Assembly: GCF_017377875.1 (NCBI RefSeq)
Contig: NZ_CP070975.1
Coordinates: forward strand, 3,658,001 to 3,722,000
Reading direction: 5' to 3'
From: Alcaligenes sp. SORT26
GTDB taxonomy: Bacteria > Pseudomonadota > Gammaproteobacteria > Burkholderiales > Burkholderiaceae_B
DNA length: 64,000 nt
The position numbers were made by a program, and so were the translations under genes. Numbering within the stretch: the stretch's first letter is position 1; the number at the start of each line of letters is the position of its first letter. The notes below the pieces were generated by a model. That model made no database searches. It saw nothing but the letters and a program-made list of their open reading frames with translations, and was not told the DNA's origin. This document shows positions 61,451 through 64,000 of the stretch, piece by piece.

Positions 61451-62302
61451 TTAACGCGGAATCAGGGCCACGATCGCGCCAATTGCCAGAGCCACACCCA
61501 CCATATTGAGGGCGCTGAGCTTTTCTTTGAAGAAGCCCGCGCCAATTATGGCACCTAGAGCAATGACGCCAATGTTCATGGCCGAGAACACCAGGGTGGG
61601 GTTCTCCGGGAAGATCTGGTGGGCACGAATATAAAAGAAAATATTCCCGAAGTTCAGGGAGCCCAGAACCAGACCGGCTAAAAGACTGCCTTTATGCCAG
61701 CGGGTGCGCTTGGCCAGGAGCCAGCACAGCATCAGTACACCGGCCAGCGAAAAGGACACGACCAGGCTGCTGGAAAAGGCGGCGCCCGCTTTGGAGAGCT
61801 GTTTGAACATGATGTCGATCACGCCATAACCCAGCCATACCGCCAATAGCATCAGGGCCGGATGCCCGGTGCCTGAGTCCTGGCTGCTGGCTTGGCGGGG
61901 ACGCATCAGCAAGCACAGCAAGGCGGTCAGTGCCAACGCTATGCCCAAGAGTTTCTGGCCACCCAGGTGTTCGCCAAACAGCAAAAAGGCGGCCAGCAAG
62001 GGGAGGAACAAGGACAGGCGTTGGGCAGCGTCGCTGAGAACAATTCCGGCCTGCCGTACCGCTGCGGCCATGAACAGAAAGACGCTGGGCAATAACACGC
62101 CCAAGGCAATCAGGATCCACCAGGGTGTGGCGGGATTGAGCAGGCTGCTGGGGTGCGGCTGCAGCAGCACCAGGCTAAGCGTGACGGCCACGCCGTAGTT
62201 GACCATGATGGCCTGGGCCACATCGATCTGCCGCTGGCGGGCAACTTTCAGCAAAATGGAAACAGCAACACTGCACAGAATGCTGGCGATCAGGGTAAGC
62301 AT
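61451..62302 (-). CDS. EamA/DMT-family transporter
   Basis: A 283-residue protein with ten hydrophobic segments in two EamA repeats (about 1-135 and 150-283), the drug/metabolite transporter layout. It starts one base after the bioB stop, so translation is probably coupled to bioB. The substrate is unknown. The context could mean a biotin-pathway intermediate, but EamA proteins are often amino-acid or metabolite exporters. Confidence 0.85.
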   Translation of the reverse strand: MLTLIASILCSVAVSILLKVARQRQIDVAQAIMVNYGVAVTLSLVLLQPHPSSLLNPATPWWILIALGVLLPSVFLFMAAAVRQAGIVLSDAAQRLSLFLPLLAAFLLFGEHLGGQKLLGIALALTALLCLLMRPRQASSQDSGTGHPALMLLAVWLGYGVIDIMFKQLSKAGAAFSSSLVVSFSLAGVLMLCWLLAKRTRWHKGSLLAGLVLGSLNFGNIFFYIRAHQIFPENPTLVFSAMNIGVIALGAIIGAGFFKEKLSALNMVGVALAIGAIVALIPR

Positions 62303-62303
62303 C

Positions 62304-63320
62304 TTAAAGGGCCTCGACCATAGCGCGGGGACGGGTTTGTTCCAGAGACAAGGGAGGCTCGGAGACGGTGGTTTTTGCGGCTTCTAATTGCAGGCGGGCA
62401 AACAGATCCTGATCCGCGACAAATTGAGGGTTGCCGGTCGTCAGCAATTGTTCGCCATAGAAAATGGAGTTGGCACCAGCCATAAAGCACAGCGCCTGAG
62501 TGCTGTCGTCCATGGTTTCGCGGCCAGCCGACAGGCGCACGGCACTGGTCGGCATCAGGATACGGGCAATGGCAATAGTGCGGACAAACTCAAAAGGGTC
62601 CAGATCATCTACCTGATCCAGAGGGGTGCCAGGCACTTTAACCAGTTGGTTAATAGGCACGGACTCGGGGTAGGGGCGCATATTGGCCAGTTGAGCCAGC
62701 AGGCCAGCACGTTCACGACGGCTTTCACCCATGCCGATAATGCCGCCGCAGCAACTGTTCAAACCGGCAGCGCGTACGCGCTCTAAGGTGTCCAGACGAT
62801 CCTGGTAGGTGCGCGTGCTGATGATCTGGCCGTAGAACTCCGGCGAGGTGTCCAGGTTGTGATTGTAGTAATCCAGCCCAGCCTGTTTCAGGCGCTCTGC
62901 CTGACCATCTTTCAGCATGCCCAGGGTGACACAGGTCTCCAGGCCCATTGCTTTGACAGCGCTGACCATATCAATAACCTGGTCCAGTTGTTTTTCCGTG
63001 GGTGAACGCCAGGCCGCACCCATGCAAAAGCGCTGTGCACCTTGTGCTTGAGCCGCGCGGGCGGCTTCCAGTACCTGATTCAAGGGCATCAAGGGTTCTG
63101 GCTCCAGCTCGGTCTGATACTTGGACGATTGCGGGCAGTAGGAGCAATCCTCAGGACAGGCGCCGGTCTTGATGGACAGGAGGCTGGAGAGCTGAATTTG
63201 ATTGGCTGGGTGATGCTGCCTGTGTACGGTCTGCGCCTGGAACAGGAGGTCCATAAAAGGGAGCTCGTAAAGCTCGGTGATGCGGCGGATTGTCCAGGGG
63301 GCAGAGGAATGTACAGACAT
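62304..63320 (-). CDS. bioB: Biotin synthase
   Basis: BioB is the radical SAM enzyme that inserts sulfur into dethiobiotin. The 338-residue protein has the cluster motif [13 protein letters not shown] (Cys55, Cys59, Cys62) plus conserved segments [20 protein letters not shown] and [11 protein letters not shown]. It is not next to bioA, bioD or bioF here. The EamA gene follows directly. Confidence 0.96.
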   Translation of the reverse strand: MSVHSSAPWTIRRITELYELPFMDLLFQAQTVHRQHHPANQIQLSSLLSIKTGACPEDCSYCPQSSKYQTELEPEPLMPLNQVLEAARAAQAQGAQRFCMGAAWRSPTEKQLDQVIDMVSAVKAMGLETCVTLGMLKDGQAERLKQAGLDYYNHNLDTSPEFYGQIISTRTYQDRLDTLERVRAAGLNSCCGGIIGMGESRRERAGLLAQLANMRPYPESVPINQLVKVPGTPLDQVDDLDPFEFVRTIAIARILMPTSAVRLSAGRETMDDSTQALCFMAGANSIFYGEQLLTTGNPQFVADQDLFARLQLEAAKTTVSEPPLSLEQTRPRAMVEAL

Positions 63321-63608
63321 GGCAGGCTACCTTATTCAGTGACGCGGCTATGCTAGGTTTTCTGCCTGTGAAAGACGACTGTTGCGCCTGCTCAGTGTTG
63401 GCCTGCTTTGTTCCTGAAATGCTTATTTCGGCGATAGTTAAGCGAAGATGCTGCTAACTTCTCTTAATCGGAGTCGTTCCGTGCGATACAAATTGTTTCT
63501 CTGTTGATGTTTGCTAAATGTTTCAAGCATTGCTTATGCGCCTGATGACCGTGGCTTCAGCCTTTTTATCCGAGGTAAACTGACGGGCGATTTTGCGAAA
63601 GGATAAAC

Positions 63609-64000
63609 ATGCACGCGTTCGAGCGCCGCATCACCGTGGAATGGGGTGATTGCGATGAGGCCGGGATTGTTTTCTATCCCAATTATTTTTATTGGTTCGA
63701 CTGCACGTATCAGGCCTGGTTGCGGCAGGTGGGTTTAAGCCAGCGCGTTTTGCGGCAAGAATACGATGCAGTCACTCCATTGGTCGATGTGGGGGCCAAC
63801 TTCCGTGCGCCCGTCACCTATGACCGTGATATTCGCGTTTGCGTACAGGTAGCTCAATGGCTGGAGCGACGCTTCAAGCTGGAGTATCAGGTCTTCAATA
63901 TGGATGGTGTGCTGGTTGCGACCGGCCATGAGTGGCGTGCCTGGGCACAGGTCTTGCCGGAAGGGCGGCTGAAAGGTGCCGCCATTGCCCAGGGCTTCCG
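63609..64000 (+). CDS. Hotdog-fold acyl-CoA thioesterase (4HBT/YbgC-like), cut by window end
   Basis: The frame from ATG 63609 is open to the window end (about 130 residues). It has the 4-hydroxybenzoyl-CoA thioesterase pattern EWGDCDEAGIVFYPNYFYWF with the likely catalytic Asp16. TPLVDVGANFRAPVTYD and LEYQVFNMDGVLVATG strands follow. Family members are about 135-150 residues, so only the last few are missing. AAAGGATAAAC upstream gives a ribosome site. Confidence 0.88.
   Translation, partial: MHAFERRITVEWGDCDEAGIVFYPNYFYWFDCTYQAWLRQVGLSQRVLRQEYDAVTPLVDVGANFRAPVTYDRDIRVCVQVAQWLERRFKLEYQVFNMDGVLVATGHEWRAWAQVLPEGRLKGAAIAQGF

Noticed and set aside
63321-63608. BirA or BioR operator upstream of bioB
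   Set aside because: Only a weak half-match (GGTAAACT) was seen; no paired site of either type.

Overview
The window reads as a chromosomal segment of a betaproteobacterium of the Burkholderiales, most likely family Alcaligenaceae (Alcaligenes-like). The grounds are moderately high GC, the lolB-ispE-tRNA-Gln-prs-rplY-pth-ychF order, an fdsGBA NAD-dependent formate dehydrogenase, and a lipid A modification cluster that resembles one in Bordetella. The species is inferred, not proven. No phage, insertion sequence, CRISPR array or rRNA operon was seen.

Layout. 1-5900: housekeeping block (end of lolB, ispE, tRNA-Gln, prs, rplY, pth, a CPBP protease, ychF). 5900-14100: accessory genes (a broken RelE-type toxin gene behind a palindromic operator, an aadA-like nucleotidyltransferase, an ABC-F ATPase, a DsbA/FrnE-like protein, an EstA-type esterase autotransporter, cynT/cynR, an allA-like gene). 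14300-21530: one compact cytochrome c maturation operon, ccmABCDEFGHI plus ccdA. 21590-24460: an SDR enzyme, an Ada protein that has lost most of its zinc ligands, a small copper chaperone and an Ivy-type lysozyme inhibitor. 24780-29375: a five-gene branched-chain amino-acid-type ABC importer. 29650-33100: di-haem cytochrome c peroxidase, serA, a 15-bp tandem repeat, and a haemoglobin-nsrR operon with a textbook-shaped NsrR palindrome. 33450-37400: a GT2 / ArnT-like / GtrA / YdjC-deacetylase set that looks like a lipid A amino-sugar modification system. 37400-39000: GNAT, a TIGR01244 protein and a universal stress protein.

39000-51670 is a molybdenum block. It holds fdsG-fdsB-fdsA-fdhD-fdsD, a divergent ModE-like/periplasmic-binding-like regulator, and most of molybdopterin cofactor synthesis (moaA, mobA, moeA, moaB, moaE, moaD, moaC). 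The enzyme, its sulfurtransferase chaperone, its regulator and its cofactor pathway therefore sit together. 51740-57520 is a two-component system divergent from a DctPQM TRAP importer. The end of the window holds a Prx5-type peroxiredoxin, an MFS transporter with a long acidic tail, a solitary BMP-family binding protein, bioB coupled to an EamA transporter, and the start of a hotdog thioesterase.

The observations most worth following are: the AT-rich 3' half of ispE next to tRNA-Gln; the Ada protein with one of four N-terminal zinc cysteines; the 15-bp tandem array growing out of the serA terminator; the NsrR-type operator of the haemoglobin-nsrR pair; the lipid A modification cluster; a System I ccm operon in a family where Bordetella uses System II; and a palindrome in the fds control region. 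None of these is clearly a wholly new system. They are unusual arrangements or variants of known families.
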